From Roseobacter sp. HKCCD6576-2 (GTDB lineage: Bacteria; Pseudomonadota; Alphaproteobacteria; Rhodobacterales; Rhodobacteraceae), in contig NZ_WVNW01000002.1 in NCBI RefSeq assembly GCF_013179285.1, positions 434,001 to 498,000 of the forward strand: a DNA stretch of 64,000 nucleotides, written 5' to 3'. The position numbers and the translations under genes were made by a program. The notes beneath the pieces were generated by a model, which saw only the letters and a list, made by a program, of their open reading frames with translations, searched no databases and had not been told where the DNA came from. This document shows, in pieces, positions 18,933-27,569 of the stretch; within the stretch, counting starts at the first letter, position 1; each line of letters begins with the position of its first letter.

Positions 18933-19382
18933 TCAAAGCAGCGACAGAAGGCCGTCAGGGAAAAGCTCTGCACGCTCGGAGCGGAATTCATCCAACGGGC
19001 GCCACGCTGCACGGACGCGCGCGCCACTATCTTCCAGGATAAAGCTTTCGGCTTCCGCGAGGCCCGGTGTCGTCAACTCAGATTCGATGACAAAGACGAT
19101 CTCATGACCGCGATCACCCTGATGCGCGAAAAGGTTTTGCATGACGGCGATCTGTCGGATCGGTTTGATCTGAGCCTGAAGTTCCTCAGCAAATTCGCGC
19201 ACCAACGCAGCTTCTGCTGTCTCGCCAAACTCTATGCCACCGCCAAGCGGACGCCAGCCCTTGATGTGCCCATTGTCGTCGGTGACGGCCGCAACCAGAA
19301 TACGGTCATCGCGCCAGACAACACCTATCGCCACGGCGCGGATGACGGGACGAGGCCGCCAGATATGGGTGAGTTCGGACAT
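18933..19382 (-). CDS. Nudix hydrolase
   Basis: A 149-residue pyrophosphohydrolase. The Nudix box is visible as GGGIEFGETAEAALVREFAEEL, with Glu residues for the divalent metal in the REFAEE core; the usual Gly two residues after it is replaced. The substrate cannot be read from the sequence, though the arrangement resembles small house-cleaning members. I chose the ATG at 19382, where homology begins; the frame extends to 19475. It is 40 bases upstream of guaA on the same strand and may be co-transcribed. Confidence 0.85.
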   Translation of the reverse strand: MSELTHIWRPRPVIRAVAIGVVWRDDRILVAAVTDDNGHIKGWRPLGGGIEFGETAEAALVREFAEELQAQIKPIRQIAVMQNLFAHQGDRGHEIVFVIESELTTPGLAEAESFILEDSGARVRAAWRPLDEFRSERAELFPDGLLSLL

Positions 19383-19524
19383 GAGCCGGACAAAATACCG
19401 AATGCGGACCGACCACAAGGCGTCGGTGATGTCGCTTTCTCCCCGCAATCGCCGCAATCCGGCTGTGCCGCACAAGACCGGCGCGATAAACCTGACACCA
19501 AGCAGATTTTCGGGGAGAGAACCG

Positions 19525-21063
19525 ATGGCCGAAGCACGGCGCAGAACACGGGGTGGCGGCGGGGCCGCGCGGCGGGCCGAACGGACGGCGGTTCGGATCG
19601 AGGCGGCGCGCTATATCGAACGGAATATCCCCGATCTCGAGGTGCTCAGCGAGGAAGCGCTCGAAATCATCGAAGCCAATGCCGAAACCGTCTTGGAAGA
19701 GATCGGCGTCGCCTTTGTTGAGAACCCCGGCGCGTTGGAGCGCTGGCGCGCGGCGGGCGCGACCGTTGACGGCGAACGGGTGCGCATCCCCAAGGGTCTT
19801 GCCCGCAAGCTTTGCGCCACCGCGCCGTCGCAATTCACGCAGATCGCGCGGAACCCAGATCGAAATGTCGAGATTGGTGGTCGGAATCTGGTCTTGGCCC
19901 CGGTCTATGGCCCGCCCTTTGTCCGCGATAGCGCGGGCGGGCGGCGCTACGCAACCATGGCGGATTTCGAGAAATTCGTGAAGCTCGGCTATATGTCGAA
20001 ATGGCTGCACCACTCTGGCGGTACCGTTTGCGAGCCGACAGATGTGCCCGTGAACAAGCGCCATCTCGATATGCTCTATGCCCATATGTCGCTGAGCGAC
20101 AAACCGTTCATGGGTTCGGTGACCGACCCAGACCGGGCGCGGGACTCGGTTGAAATGTGCCGCATACTCTTCGGTGCGGATGTCGTTGAGCAGAACGCGG
20201 TGATGACCTCGCTGATCAACATCAACTCGCCACTGACCTTTGACAATGTGATGATGGGCGCGCTTGAGGAATATGCCGCCGCCGGACAGGCTTGCATCAT
20301 CTCGCCCTTCATCGTCGGCGGCGCCATGGCGCCCGTCAGCGTGATGGGGACGCTGACGCAAGTCTTGGCCGAGGTGCTGGCCGGCGTGGCCTATAGCCAA
20401 TTGATCCGGCCCGGCGCACCGGCAATCTTTGGCGCTTTTGTGACCTCAATCGACATGAATTCCGGGGCCCCGACTTTCGGGACACCGGAGGCCAGCCAGA
20501 TCACCTATGGGGCCGGCCAACTGGCTCGGCGGCTCGGGTTGCCCTATCGTTCGGCAGGCTCATTCAACGGTTCGAAATTACCCGATGCGCAGGCGGCTTA
20601 TGAAACGGCCAATTCCTTGAATGCCGGACTTCTTTCCGGTGTGAACTTCATGCTCCATTCCTGCGGCTGGCTCGAAGGGGGGTTGGTTTCGAGTTTCGAG
20701 AAGTTTGTGATGGATGCCGATCAACTGGGCGTGTTGCACAAGCTGGCGGCGGGTGTCGATACATCGGTCGATGCGCAAGCGATGGATGCGATCCGTGAAG
20801 TGGGGCCGGGTGGGCATTACCTTGGCTGCGCGCACACCCAGGCCCATTTCAAAGACTCGTTTTGGCGCAGCGATCTTTTGGATTACAAACCGTTCGAAAC
20901 TTGGGCGGATGAAGGGGAGCGCGACACAATGCAATTGGCCGCGCTCCGGGTTGAGAAACTCTTGGCCGAGTACCAGCAGCCGATGTTGGACCCGGTCGTT
21001 GATGAGGCGCTGAAAGCCTATATCGCGAAGCGCAAAGACGAGATGCCGGACGCCTTCGTCTAG
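19525..21063 (+). CDS. MttB-superfamily methyltransferase (non-pyrrolysine type)
   Basis: A 512-residue protein of the trimethylamine methyltransferase (MttB) superfamily, with an Arg-rich opening followed by the TIM-barrel signatures PVYGPPFVRDS, SGGTVCEPTDVPVNKRH and NSGAPTFGTPEASQITYGAGQLARRLGLP. The frame has no internal TAG, so it belongs to the large branch lacking pyrrolysine. Related enzymes demethylate glycine betaine or similar quaternary amines with a corrinoid protein; no corrinoid protein gene is adjacent. The ATG at 19525 follows GGGGAGAG. The sarcosine oxidase end at the window's left fits a methylated-amine lifestyle, but the two are 18 kb apart. Confidence 0.85.
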   Translation: MAEARRRTRGGGGAARRAERTAVRIEAARYIERNIPDLEVLSEEALEIIEANAETVLEEIGVAFVENPGALERWRAAGATVDGERVRIPKGLARKLCATAPSQFTQIARNPDRNVEIGGRNLVLAPVYGPPFVRDSAGGRRYATMADFEKFVKLGYMSKWLHHSGGTVCEPTDVPVNKRHLDMLYAHMSLSDKPFMGSVTDPDRARDSVEMCRILFGADVVEQNAVMTSLININSPLTFDNVMMGALEEYAAAGQACIISPFIVGGAMAPVSVMGTLTQVLAEVLAGVAYSQLIRPGAPAIFGAFVTSIDMNSGAPTFGTPEASQITYGAGQLARRLGLPYRSAGSFNGSKLPDAQAAYETANSLNAGLLSGVNFMLHSCGWLEGGLVSSFEKFVMDADQLGVLHKLAAGVDTSVDAQAMDAIREVGPGGHYLGCAHTQAHFKDSFWRSDLLDYKPFETWADEGERDTMQLAALRVEKLLAEYQQPMLDPVVDEALKAYIAKRKDEMPDAFV

Positions 21064-21075
21064 GTGCTACCTAGG

Positions 21076-21351
21076 CTAAGTCGGCGCAGCCGCGAGATGT
21101 CGTGTTGGCGTGGCGGCGCTTACAAGCGCCGTCAAAACCTCCACGTGGCGGGTTGGAGAATATCCGGCCTCCCCGGTGATCCGCGCGGTGTTCAACGCCT
21201 CTTCTTCTTCCAGCGGACGGTTCAGGGACGGTTGATGTGATCCGTCGGCTTTGCGGCTCCTCCCGGCCATCACCGCGGCACCGAATCTTGCCGCGCGCAC
21301 CAGGAGCGGCGGACGACGCATCATCGACAAAGTGGCAGCTAGTTCGGTCAT
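21076..21351 (-). CDS. DUF6477 family protein
   Basis: A 91-residue protein resembling the DUF6477 family found in Rhodobacteraceae. The opening MTELAATLSMMRRPPLLVRAARFG and the closing YSPTRHVEVLTALVSA are characteristic. The ATG at 21351 has GGAGGG four bases upstream; the ATG at 21363 is a possible alternative. No function is known. In this clade the gene usually sits beside a DUF6456 gene, as here, transcribed divergently from an AT-rich region carrying DnaA boxes. Confidence 0.75.
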   Translation of the reverse strand: MTELAATLSMMRRPPLLVRAARFGAAVMAGRSRKADGSHQPSLNRPLEEEEALNTARITGEAGYSPTRHVEVLTALVSAATPTRHLAAAPT

Positions 21352-21475
21352 CAGACCCTCCATCCCTTATGATCGTGAGAGGGAGATTTTGTCTTGGCCT
21401 GGTCGTGTGTTGCGGATTTTTTGAAGCTGCGCACGGTCCGTCAAATATGTTTACAATTTGAAAACAATTCACAGC

Positions 21476-21537
21476 TTTTCCACAGATTTTAACGCTTCCG
21501 TAATCAATAAAGCCAAGGTTTGGCGCTGTTATCCACA
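21476..21537. promoter_or_regulatory. Two DnaA-box matches in an AT-rich divergent promoter region
   Basis: TTATCCACA (21529-21537) is a perfect DnaA box, and TTTTCCACA (21476-21484) differs from it at one base; both have the same orientation, 53 bases apart. The surrounding 100 bases are markedly AT-rich for this genome. They lie between the divergent DUF6477 and DUF6456 genes, so DnaA could regulate either or mark a replication-linked site. Confidence 0.55.
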
Positions 21538-21563
21538 GCTTGCAAACCGGAGGGCGCCTCCTC

Positions 21564-22682
21564 GTGACCTCTCAGAAAGACCACATCAGTGACCTCCGTC
21601 TGCCGTCTTGGCTGCCACCAGGACCGGAGCACTATTTGCGCCATGTTGCGCTTGGCCAATCCATGCGCGGGATCGCCCGGGCCCATAATGCGCATCCGTC
21701 CACGATCTTGCGCCGGATCCGACACATGGAGACGGCCCGCGACGATCCGCTGACAGCCCTCTCGGCGACATCTCGAACCAGTACCGATTTGACTGACTTG
21801 CCCAAGGAGCCTTCACATATGACAGCCCCCTACCGGTCCCCTCTGGTATCCGATGAACCGACCATCAACCGGGAGGCGCGCCGGATCTTGCGCCGCTTAT
21901 GCGAGAAGGATGCCGTTTTGGTCGTTGCGCAAGATATGGACAAGGCCGTTGTCTTGCGCACGGGGCATGACGGCACTCAGACCCGGACCGCCGTGGTTGA
22001 GCGCACCGTTGCGCAGGCCTTTGCATTAAAGGATTGGATTTCGACGACGCGCCGCGGTCGGGTCAGCACCTATCAGATCACTGCGATGGGGAAGTCCGCC
22101 CTGAAACGTCTGATCGATGAAGATCGCCGCCGTCGCCATGCGGGGATGGAATTGGCCGAAGCCGCGACGCCCTTTCGGGCGCAGCATCAGGTCTGGGGAG
22201 AGCGGACTGTTCGTGAGGGTGGCGCGTCTCGAAAACTCCGCGTCAACCTAGCGGAATCGCCGTTGGCCGGGGTGGCACGGCGCAAGGGGGCGGACGGGAA
22301 ACCATTCTTGACGATGGATTTGGTTCAAGCCGGGGAAAAGCTTCGCGAAGATTTTGAGCGGGCGCAGATGGGCCCACGTGTTGCACAGAATTGGGACCGG
22401 TTTTTGACCGGCGGCGACCGTGGCGGGTTCTTGTCCGATAGCGGTTTGGCCGAAGGGCCACGCGCGGCCCGGCAACGCGTTTCGGATGCGATGGACGAGC
22501 TGGGGCCTGGGTTGTCCGATGTGGTGATGCGGGTCTGCTGCTTCCTGGAGGGATTGGAATCGGCTGAAAAGCGGCTTGGCTGGTCGGCGCGTTCCGGGAA
22601 GATCGTCTTGAAAATTGGCCTTCAACGTCTTTTGCAGCATTATGAGCGCCGATATGGATTCGTTCCAGCCTGCCGCGACTGA
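21564..22682 (+). CDS. DUF6456 family protein with helix-turn-helix-like N-terminus
   Basis: A 372-residue protein matching the DUF6456 family of alphaproteobacteria. Residues about 20-55 (LRHVALGQSMRGIARAHNAHPSTILRRIRHME) look like a helix-turn-helix. A second region (about 95-190) resembles a winged fold, and the C-terminal part (about 235-370) carries the conserved QMGPRVAQNWDRFLTGG and GLSDVVMRVCCFLEGLE. The GTG at 21564 was chosen because GGAGGG lies nine bases upstream. Function is unknown; DNA binding is inferred. It follows a divergent region with DnaA boxes. Confidence 0.75.
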   Translation: MTSQKDHISDLRLPSWLPPGPEHYLRHVALGQSMRGIARAHNAHPSTILRRIRHMETARDDPLTALSATSRTSTDLTDLPKEPSHMTAPYRSPLVSDEPTINREARRILRRLCEKDAVLVVAQDMDKAVVLRTGHDGTQTRTAVVERTVAQAFALKDWISTTRRGRVSTYQITAMGKSALKRLIDEDRRRRHAGMELAEAATPFRAQHQVWGERTVREGGASRKLRVNLAESPLAGVARRKGADGKPFLTMDLVQAGEKLREDFERAQMGPRVAQNWDRFLTGGDRGGFLSDSGLAEGPRAARQRVSDAMDELGPGLSDVVMRVCCFLEGLESAEKRLGWSARSGKIVLKIGLQRLLQHYERRYGFVPACRD

Positions 22683-22804
22683 CGACACAGCGATAAACGC
22701 CTCTTCGACCGAATTGCCCGGTGAATTCATCCTGTCCGTGTGTAGGTCAAGACCTGCCCACAGGCAGGGTGGTTACGCAGGTTTCGCAAACTCGGAGGAC
22801 AAAC

Positions 22805-22846
22805 ATGTTTTCTAGCATTTTTGCGGAAATTCTAATCTGCAAGTAA
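22805..22846 (+). CDS. Possible 13-residue peptide MFSSIFAEILICK
   Basis: A short frame, MFSSIFAEILICK, begins six bases after a perfect GGAGG (22794-22798). The ribosome site is stronger than those of most genes here. It ends in TAA directly followed by another ATG. It is unfamiliar to me and unproven; it may be a leader peptide or chance. Confidence 0.35.
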   Translation: MFSSIFAEILICK

Positions 22847-22915
22847 ATGACATCTCAATTGAATCGCCTTATGGTTGTATTGCGCGGTGGTGTGTGTCTG
22901 CCGGCGGATGATTAA
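22847..22915 (+). CDS. Possible 22-residue peptide coupled to the previous small ORF
   Basis: The ATG abuts the stop of the 13-codon frame (TAAATG), so ribosomes could reinitiate. It encodes 22 residues beginning MTSQLNRLMVVLRGG. The first long inverted repeat starts 23 bases after its stop. No homologue is recognised. Confidence 0.3.
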   Translation: MTSQLNRLMVVLRGGVCLPADD

Positions 22916-22938
22916 CCAGCACCGTTTTTGAGGGAAGC

Positions 22939-23003
22939 CCCCGACGACCTGTTTTGCACCACGTCGCCAGCTAAAATCCCTCCTAGACGTTCGGTCGTCG
23001 GGG
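22939..23003. repeat. 11-bp inverted repeat CCCCGACGACC / GGTCGTCGGGG
   Basis: The arms at 22939-22949 and 22993-23003 are perfectly complementary and enclose 43 bases containing a CCCTCCT motif that is complementary to Shine-Dalgarno sequences. No T run follows on either strand, so it is not a plain terminator. It may be the closing stem of a structured RNA. Confidence 0.6.
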
Positions 23004-23005
23004 AC

Positions 23006-23030
23006 CAGCGCCCGCCGAGAGGTGGCGCTG
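23006..23030. repeat. 7-bp inverted repeat CAGCGCC / GGCGCTG
   Basis: A perfect 7-bp stem with an 11-base loop, two bases after the longer inverted repeat. The two could stack in one folded RNA upstream of lipA. Confidence 0.5.
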
Positions 23031-23221
23031 AACAGATTTGCGGCAACGACCATGTACGATTTCTTTCGGATTTGACCGCAAACAAACCCGTCAATCCTCA
23101 TGAAGCAGCTTCTGCCACGTCAGCTTTGCGTCTGATGCAGGCCGCCTGTGCCAGATTGACAGGTTACATTGTGGCCTATCGGGGTTATTTAACGTTAAAC
23201 CATTCCGTGACGGAGACCCCG

Positions 23222-24175
23222 ATGCGCGACCTGAAAATCCCTGAGCAGCGCCATCCCGAGAAGGCGCGGCGCCCCGATAACCCGCAACCGAAGAAGCCGA
23301 ATTGGATTCGGGTGAAGGCCCCGGTGGGCGAGGGATATAAGCAAACCCATAAGATCATGCGCGAGCATAAGCTGACCACGGTCTGCGAAGAGGCGGGCTG
23401 TCCAAATGTTGGCGAATGCTGGTCGCAAGGCCACGCGACGATGATGATCATGGGCGAGGTCTGCACCCGGGCTTGCACCTTCTGCAACATCGCCACGGGC
23501 AAGCCGCCGGAAGACTTGGATGTGTTTGAGCCGGGCCGGGTTGCCGACGCGGTCAAGAAGCTCGGGCTGAACCATGTTGTCATCACCTCGGTCGATCGCG
23601 ACGATATCGAAGATGGCGGGGCGGAGCATTTCGCCCAAACGATCCGCGCCATTCGTCGCCAGGCACCCGGCACCACGATCGAGATTCTGACGCCGGACTT
23701 CCTGCGCTGTGATCCTGCGGTGCTTGAGGTGGTCGTGGCCGCCAAGCCGGATGTGTTCAACCACAACCTGGAAACCGTGCCTGGTCTCTATCCGGAGGTC
23801 CGGCCCGGCGCGCGCTATTTCCACTCGCTGCGGCTGTTGCAGCGGGTCAAGGAACTCGATCCGTCGATGTTCACCAAATCCGGCATCATGGTTGGCTTGG
23901 GCGAAGACAAACAGGCCGTGATGCAGGTGATGGAAGATATGCGCGCGGCGGATATCGATTTTCTGACCATTGGGCAGTATCTGCAGCCGACGCCGAAACA
24001 CCACGCGGTGGACCGCTTTGTGACGCCGGAAGAGTTCAAAGCCTATGAGAAAGCCGCTTATGGCAAAGGCTTCTTGATGGTCTCGGCCACGCCGCTCACC
24101 CGGTCATCCTACCATGCGGGTGATGATTTCGCGCAATTGCGCGCGGCGCGCGAGGCGGCTTTGGCGAAAGCTTAG
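23222..24175 (+). CDS. lipA: Lipoyl synthase
   Basis: A 317-residue radical SAM enzyme that inserts two sulfurs into protein-bound octanoyl groups to make lipoyl cofactors. Both iron-sulfur motifs are visible: the auxiliary cluster cysteines in [12 protein letters not shown] (about residues 57-68) and the radical [11 protein letters not shown] (about 81-88). The C-terminal serine motif is seen as RSSYHA. The ATG at 23222 begins the family-typical [20 protein letters not shown]. The long upstream leader is unusual. Confidence 0.97.
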   Translation: MRDLKIPEQRHPEKARRPDNPQPKKPNWIRVKAPVGEGYKQTHKIMREHKLTTVCEEAGCPNVGECWSQGHATMMIMGEVCTRACTFCNIATGKPPEDLDVFEPGRVADAVKKLGLNHVVITSVDRDDIEDGGAEHFAQTIRAIRRQAPGTTIEILTPDFLRCDPAVLEVVVAAKPDVFNHNLETVPGLYPEVRPGARYFHSLRLLQRVKELDPSMFTKSGIMVGLGEDKQAVMQVMEDMRAADIDFLTIGQYLQPTPKHHAVDRFVTPEEFKAYEKAAYGKGFLMVSATPLTRSSYHAGDDFAQLRAAREAALAKA

Positions 24176-24201
24176 GTGGCTCACCGGCGCCGCGCTTCGG
24201 A

Positions 24202-24738
24202 TTAGACAAACCGGACCTTGCCGATATAGGGCAAGTTGCGATTGCGTTGCGCGTAATCGATGCCATAGCCGACGACAAATTCATCAGGGATTTCAAACCC
24301 GGTCCAGGTGGCTTTGATGTCGACCTCGCGTCGGGTTGGCTTGTCGAGCAGGGCGATGGTTTTAAGCGTGCGCGGCTCGCGGGAGGCCAGCAATGTCGTC
24401 ACATGGTTCAACGTGTGGCCGGTATCGACGATGTCTTCGACCACCAGCACATCGCGGCCGCCAATCTCTCCACGCAGGTCTTTCAATATTCGAACCTCAC
24501 GTGAACTTTCCGTGCTGTTCCCATAGGAGGACGCTTCCAGAAAGTCGATTTCGACTGGCAAATCCAGCTCGCGGACCAGATCGGCGATAAAGACAAAGCT
24601 GCCCCGGAGAAGTCCGACAAGGATCAGTTTGTCGGTCCCGGCAAACTCCGCCTCGATCTCGCGCGCTAAGTCTTCGATCCGCGCCGCAATCGCCTTGGCC
24701 GAGATCATCATGTCGATTTCATAGGCCCGCTGCGCCAT
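24202..24738 (-). CDS. hpt: Hypoxanthine phosphoribosyltransferase
   Basis: A 178-residue purine-salvage enzyme that converts hypoxanthine or guanine and PRPP to the nucleoside monophosphate. The PRPP-binding motif [14 protein letters not shown] is intact, the [16 protein letters not shown] loop and the [12 protein letters not shown] flexible loop are typical, and the length is normal. It converges on lipA. Confidence 0.94.
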   Translation of the reverse strand: MAQRAYEIDMMISAKAIAARIEDLAREIEAEFAGTDKLILVGLLRGSFVFIADLVRELDLPVEIDFLEASSYGNSTESSREVRILKDLRGEIGGRDVLVVEDIVDTGHTLNHVTTLLASREPRTLKTIALLDKPTRREVDIKATWTGFEIPDEFVVGYGIDYAQRNRNLPYIGKVRFV

Positions 24739-24817
24739 TCTGCCCCCGCCTCATGGCTTGATTTCTGCGCCGAACTCTACGACATGACGCCGACGAAAAG
24801 AAAGTTAAAAGCCACAG

Positions 24818-25273
24818 ATGCCAAGCCATTCCGAGACCCGCCAACTGCCCTATAGCGCCGATCAGATGTATGCGTTGGTGGCCGATGTGGCCAAGTATCC
24901 AGAGTTCATCCCCTGGACAACGGCGGCCCGTATCCGATCCGTTTCACCGCTGACCGACGGCACGGGCGAGGTGATGCTCGCCGATTTGGTGGTTGGCTTT
25001 AAGATGTTCCGCGAACGGTTTGGGTCCAAGGTCACGCTGAGGCCCGAGATTCGCCGGATCGATACCGAATATATCGACGGCCCGTTTAAGCACATGATGT
25101 CTTGCTGGCGCTTCGCCGACTCTGATGGCGGGTGCGAGGTGCATTTTGAGGTCGATTTCGAGTTTAAGAACCGGCTGCTGCAAGGCGCGGCAGGGATGTT
25201 TTTCCATGAAGCGATGACTCGAATCGTGCGCGCATTTGAGACCCGCGCGGCTGAGATTTACGGGGCCGGATGA
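24818..25273 (+). CDS. COQ10-like START-domain protein (RatA family)
   Basis: A 151-residue START/polyketide-cyclase fold protein. The opening SETRQLPYSADQMYALVADVAKYPEFIPWTTAARI and the block WRFADSDGGCEVHFEVDFEFKNRLL match bacterial COQ10 homologues. In alphaproteobacteria these are taken to bind ubiquinone and help respiratory electron transfer; the RatA toxin label comes from the E. coli member and should not be assumed. The end overlaps the convergent cinA gene by 16 bases. Confidence 0.88.
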   Translation: MPSHSETRQLPYSADQMYALVADVAKYPEFIPWTTAARIRSVSPLTDGTGEVMLADLVVGFKMFRERFGSKVTLRPEIRRIDTEYIDGPFKHMMSCWRFADSDGGCEVHFEVDFEFKNRLLQGAAGMFFHEAMTRIVRAFETRAAEIYGAG

Positions 25274-25740
25274 TCGCGGGTCACGACCTCGAGAACAAGG
25301 GCGAGCGCATGGGTCACGCTCGCGGCACGCACTTCGGCGCGACCCAAAGCCCCGAAGTCGACCTGTTCGGTTGTGACACTGGTGCTCGTCGCCAAACCAA
25401 AGCAGACGCGCCCTTCGGGCTTATGATCTGAGCCGCCGGGCCCGGCGATGCCCGTGACTGAAATCGCTACATCGGCGCTGGACCGCGCCAATGCGCCAGT
25501 CGCCATCTCGGCCGCCACCTGCTCCGAAACGGCGCCGAAGCGGTCGAGCGTGCCAGGGCGCACCCCCAACATCTCGATCTTCGCGCGATTGGAATAGGTC
25601 ACAAAGCCCCGGTCCAGGACGGCCGAAGAGCCGGCGATATCGGTGATCGCGCCCGCGATCAGCCCGCCGGTGCAACTTTCGGCGGTGGCCAGCATCCACC
25701 CGCGCGCCTTGAACGCTTGGAGGACCGCCTCCGCGCTCAT
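25258..25740 (-). CDS. CinA-family nicotinamide-nucleotide amidohydrolase
   Basis: A 160-residue stand-alone CinA C-terminal domain (PncC type) that deamidates nicotinamide mononucleotide for NAD recycling. ATAESCTGGLIAGAITDIAGSS and SVTGIAGPGGSDHKPEGRVCFGLA hold the catalytic Ser and neighbouring conserved residues. The N-terminal MoCF/COG1058 domain of full-length CinA is absent, which is common in this clade. Its start overlaps the pgpA stop by four bases, so it is the third gene of ispDF-pgpA-cinA. Confidence 0.92.
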   Translation of the reverse strand: MSAEAVLQAFKARGWMLATAESCTGGLIAGAITDIAGSSAVLDRGFVTYSNRAKIEMLGVRPGTLDRFGAVSEQVAAEMATGALARSSADVAISVTGIAGPGGSDHKPEGRVCFGLATSTSVTTEQVDFGALGRAEVRAASVTHALALVLEVVTRDHPAP

Positions 25741-26225
25741 ATCAGCGCCAGGTGGGCCACCGCTGCCAGAACGGCGACCACCAGGGCCGACAACCAGCCT
25801 GCGATGACATCATCAAGCATTACGCCGGTCGGCCCTTCAAGGCCATCCGCCCATCCGACGGGGCCGGGTTTGAGAATATCGAACAATCGGAAAACCACGA
25901 AGGCGGTCAGAATCCCGGGCCAGAGCTGCAGCATATCGACATTCGCGAACATCGCCCCGAAGGAGACCGGCCAAAGCGCGATCCATTGGCCCGCAACTTC
26001 GTCAATCACGATCTCGGATGGATCTTGGTCTTCTTGGCCCACAATTTCTTGCTGCGTCGCCCACCAGCCCAGGCCGGTAACGATGATCGTGGATAAGAAG
26101 AAAAGCCAGAACCCACCTAAGAGATGAAGACCATAGGCCAGCGGAAGGGCGGCCAAGCTGCCCCAGGTGCCGGGGGCGGGGCGGAGATGGCCAATGCCAA
26201 AAACGGTCGCGATCATCCGGGTCAT
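25737..26225 (-). CDS. pgpA: Phosphatidylglycerophosphatase A
   Basis: A 162-residue membrane enzyme that dephosphorylates phosphatidylglycerophosphate to phosphatidylglycerol. The [16 protein letters not shown] opening, the acidic [17 protein letters not shown] block and the C-terminal [15 protein letters not shown] are diagnostic. It has three to four hydrophobic segments. It overlaps ispDF upstream and cinA downstream by four bases each, indicating translational coupling. Confidence 0.95.
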   Translation of the reverse strand: MTRMIATVFGIGHLRPAPGTWGSLAALPLAYGLHLLGGFWLFFLSTIIVTGLGWWATQQEIVGQEDQDPSEIVIDEVAGQWIALWPVSFGAMFANVDMLQLWPGILTAFVVFRLFDILKPGPVGWADGLEGPTGVMLDDVIAGWLSALVVAVLAAVAHLALI

Positions 26226-27388
26226 GTCGCCACCAAGGTTACGGTTGCCATGGCTGCAATTCCTTCTTCACGCCCGGTAAACCCGAGCCCTTCCGATGTG
26301 GTGGCCTTGACCGATACCCGCTCCAGATCCACGCGCAAGAGCCGCGCCAATTCGGTCCGCATCTCCGTTGCATGAGGCCCGATCTTGGGCCGTTCGCAGA
26401 TTAGGGTCAGATCGGCATGGGTCAACGTGAAGCCCCTCGCGGCGGCCATTTCAACCGCATGGGTCAGAAAAACATGGCTCGCCACGCCCTTCCATTGCGG
26501 ATCGGAAGGCGGGAAATGCGTACCGATATCGCCCTCGGCCAGCGCGCCATAGATCGCGTCGGTCACAGTGTGGAGCGCCACATCGGCATCGGAATGGCCT
26601 TGCAAGCCGCGTTCATGCGGCACAGCGATGCCGCAGAGCATGACGTGATCGCCCAGGCCGAACCGGTGCACATCGAAGCCATTGCCGGTGCGAATATCCA
26701 TGGGCGGCGTCTCCATCATCTTTGCGGCACGGGCGAAATCTTCGGGGCGGGTGAGCTTCAGGTTCGCCTCATCGCCGGGCGTGATCGCCACACGCAAGCC
26801 AGAGGCGCGCACAACCTCCACATCATCGGCGGCGCCGCCCGGATGGGCGGCATGGGCGGCCAAGATGGCGGCGCGGCGAAAGCCTTGCGGGGTCTGGGCG
26901 CGCCAAAGCCCGGTGCGATCTTCGGTCCCGTCCACTTCGGTTGCGCCGCGCCAGAGCGCATCTGTCACCGCAAGGCCCGGTGCGGCCCCATCATGATCGA
27001 CAAGGGCGGTCAGCACGCCATCAATGACCGCCGCGCTGACCAGGGGCCGGGCCGCGTCATGGATCAGAACCAGATCATAGCCGGCGGCCGCGAGACCGGC
27101 CTGGACCGAGGCATCCCGAGTTGCACCGCCGAGCACATCGACGAGTGGCGTCTCGGTCTCTGGGCAGGCGGCCTCGAACAATGCGCCGTCATCCGCGTGT
27201 CTGACGACGATGATCTCTGCGACGGCAGGATGGCGATCAAAGGCGCGGATCGTGCGGGCTAGAACAGCTTCGCCACGCAACGCTTTGTATTGTTTTGGGA
27301 TTTCTCCGCCAACCCGTGTGCCGCGCCCGGCCGCGACGAGCACGGCACTGGCAGTTGGTCGGGGCGGGTTTGAGGCGGAATCCGTCAT
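26222..27388 (-). CDS. ispDF: Bifunctional IspD/IspF of the MEP isoprenoid pathway
   Basis: A 388-residue fusion. Residues 1 to about 225 are the IspD cytidylyltransferase ([20 protein letters not shown], then DAARPLVS and [13 protein letters not shown]). Residues from about 232 are the IspF cyclodiphosphate synthase ([22 protein letters not shown] with the metal Asp and His, then [18 protein letters not shown]). Together they catalyse the third and fifth steps to isopentenyl diphosphate. The fusion is common in alphaproteobacteria. It is the first gene of an operon with pgpA and cinA and is divergent from dusB. Confidence 0.97.
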   Translation of the reverse strand: MTDSASNPPRPTASAVLVAAGRGTRVGGEIPKQYKALRGEAVLARTIRAFDRHPAVAEIIVVRHADDGALFEAACPETETPLVDVLGGATRDASVQAGLAAAGYDLVLIHDAARPLVSAAVIDGVLTALVDHDGAAPGLAVTDALWRGATEVDGTEDRTGLWRAQTPQGFRRAAILAAHAAHPGGAADDVEVVRASGLRVAITPGDEANLKLTRPEDFARAAKMMETPPMDIRTGNGFDVHRFGLGDHVMLCGIAVPHERGLQGHSDADVALHTVTDAIYGALAEGDIGTHFPPSDPQWKGVASHVFLTHAVEMAAARGFTLTHADLTLICERPKIGPHATEMRTELARLLRVDLERVSVKATTSEGLGFTGREEGIAAMATVTLVAT

Positions 27389-27458
27389 GCAAGTCTGATA
27401 GGGCGAAAGCCTCTACGATACAATATTCGTAACCACGCTGGCCAATCCTGCGGCGCAA

Positions 27459-27475
27459 TGCCTAATTTTTAGGCA
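27459..27475. promoter_or_regulatory. 7-bp palindrome between ispDF and dusB
   Basis: TGCCTAA and TTAGGCA flank TTT in the divergent promoter region of ispDF and dusB. It could be an operator or a short hairpin. It does not match the NtrC consensus (TGCAC with GTGCA). Confidence 0.35.
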
Positions 27476-27569
27476 GGTATCGGCAAGCTATGGCAGAGCC
27501 GCAGTGTTTTCTTTGCCCTCGCGGCGAGGTCGCCCTATTTCAGAAGCTGATTGCACAAGGATTGAGCAT

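Larger units (their letters stand above)
22683..23221. other. 539-base intergenic region before lipA with small ORFs and long inverted repeats
   Basis: No recognised gene is present. It holds, in order, a CCTGCC/GGCAGG hairpin (22753-22768), a 13-codon frame with a strong ribosome site (22805-22846), an abutting 22-codon frame (22847-22915), an 11-bp inverted repeat (22939-22949 with 22993-23003) and a 7-bp one (23006-23012 with 23024-23030). Together these suggest a transcribed, structured leader or a small RNA locus before lipA. Confidence 0.5.

Noticed and set aside
22939-23030. Signal recognition particle RNA or 6S RNA in the region before lipA
   Set aside because: The conserved SRP core (GGAAG with GCAGCC) is absent, and the stem arrangement does not match the 6S bubble.
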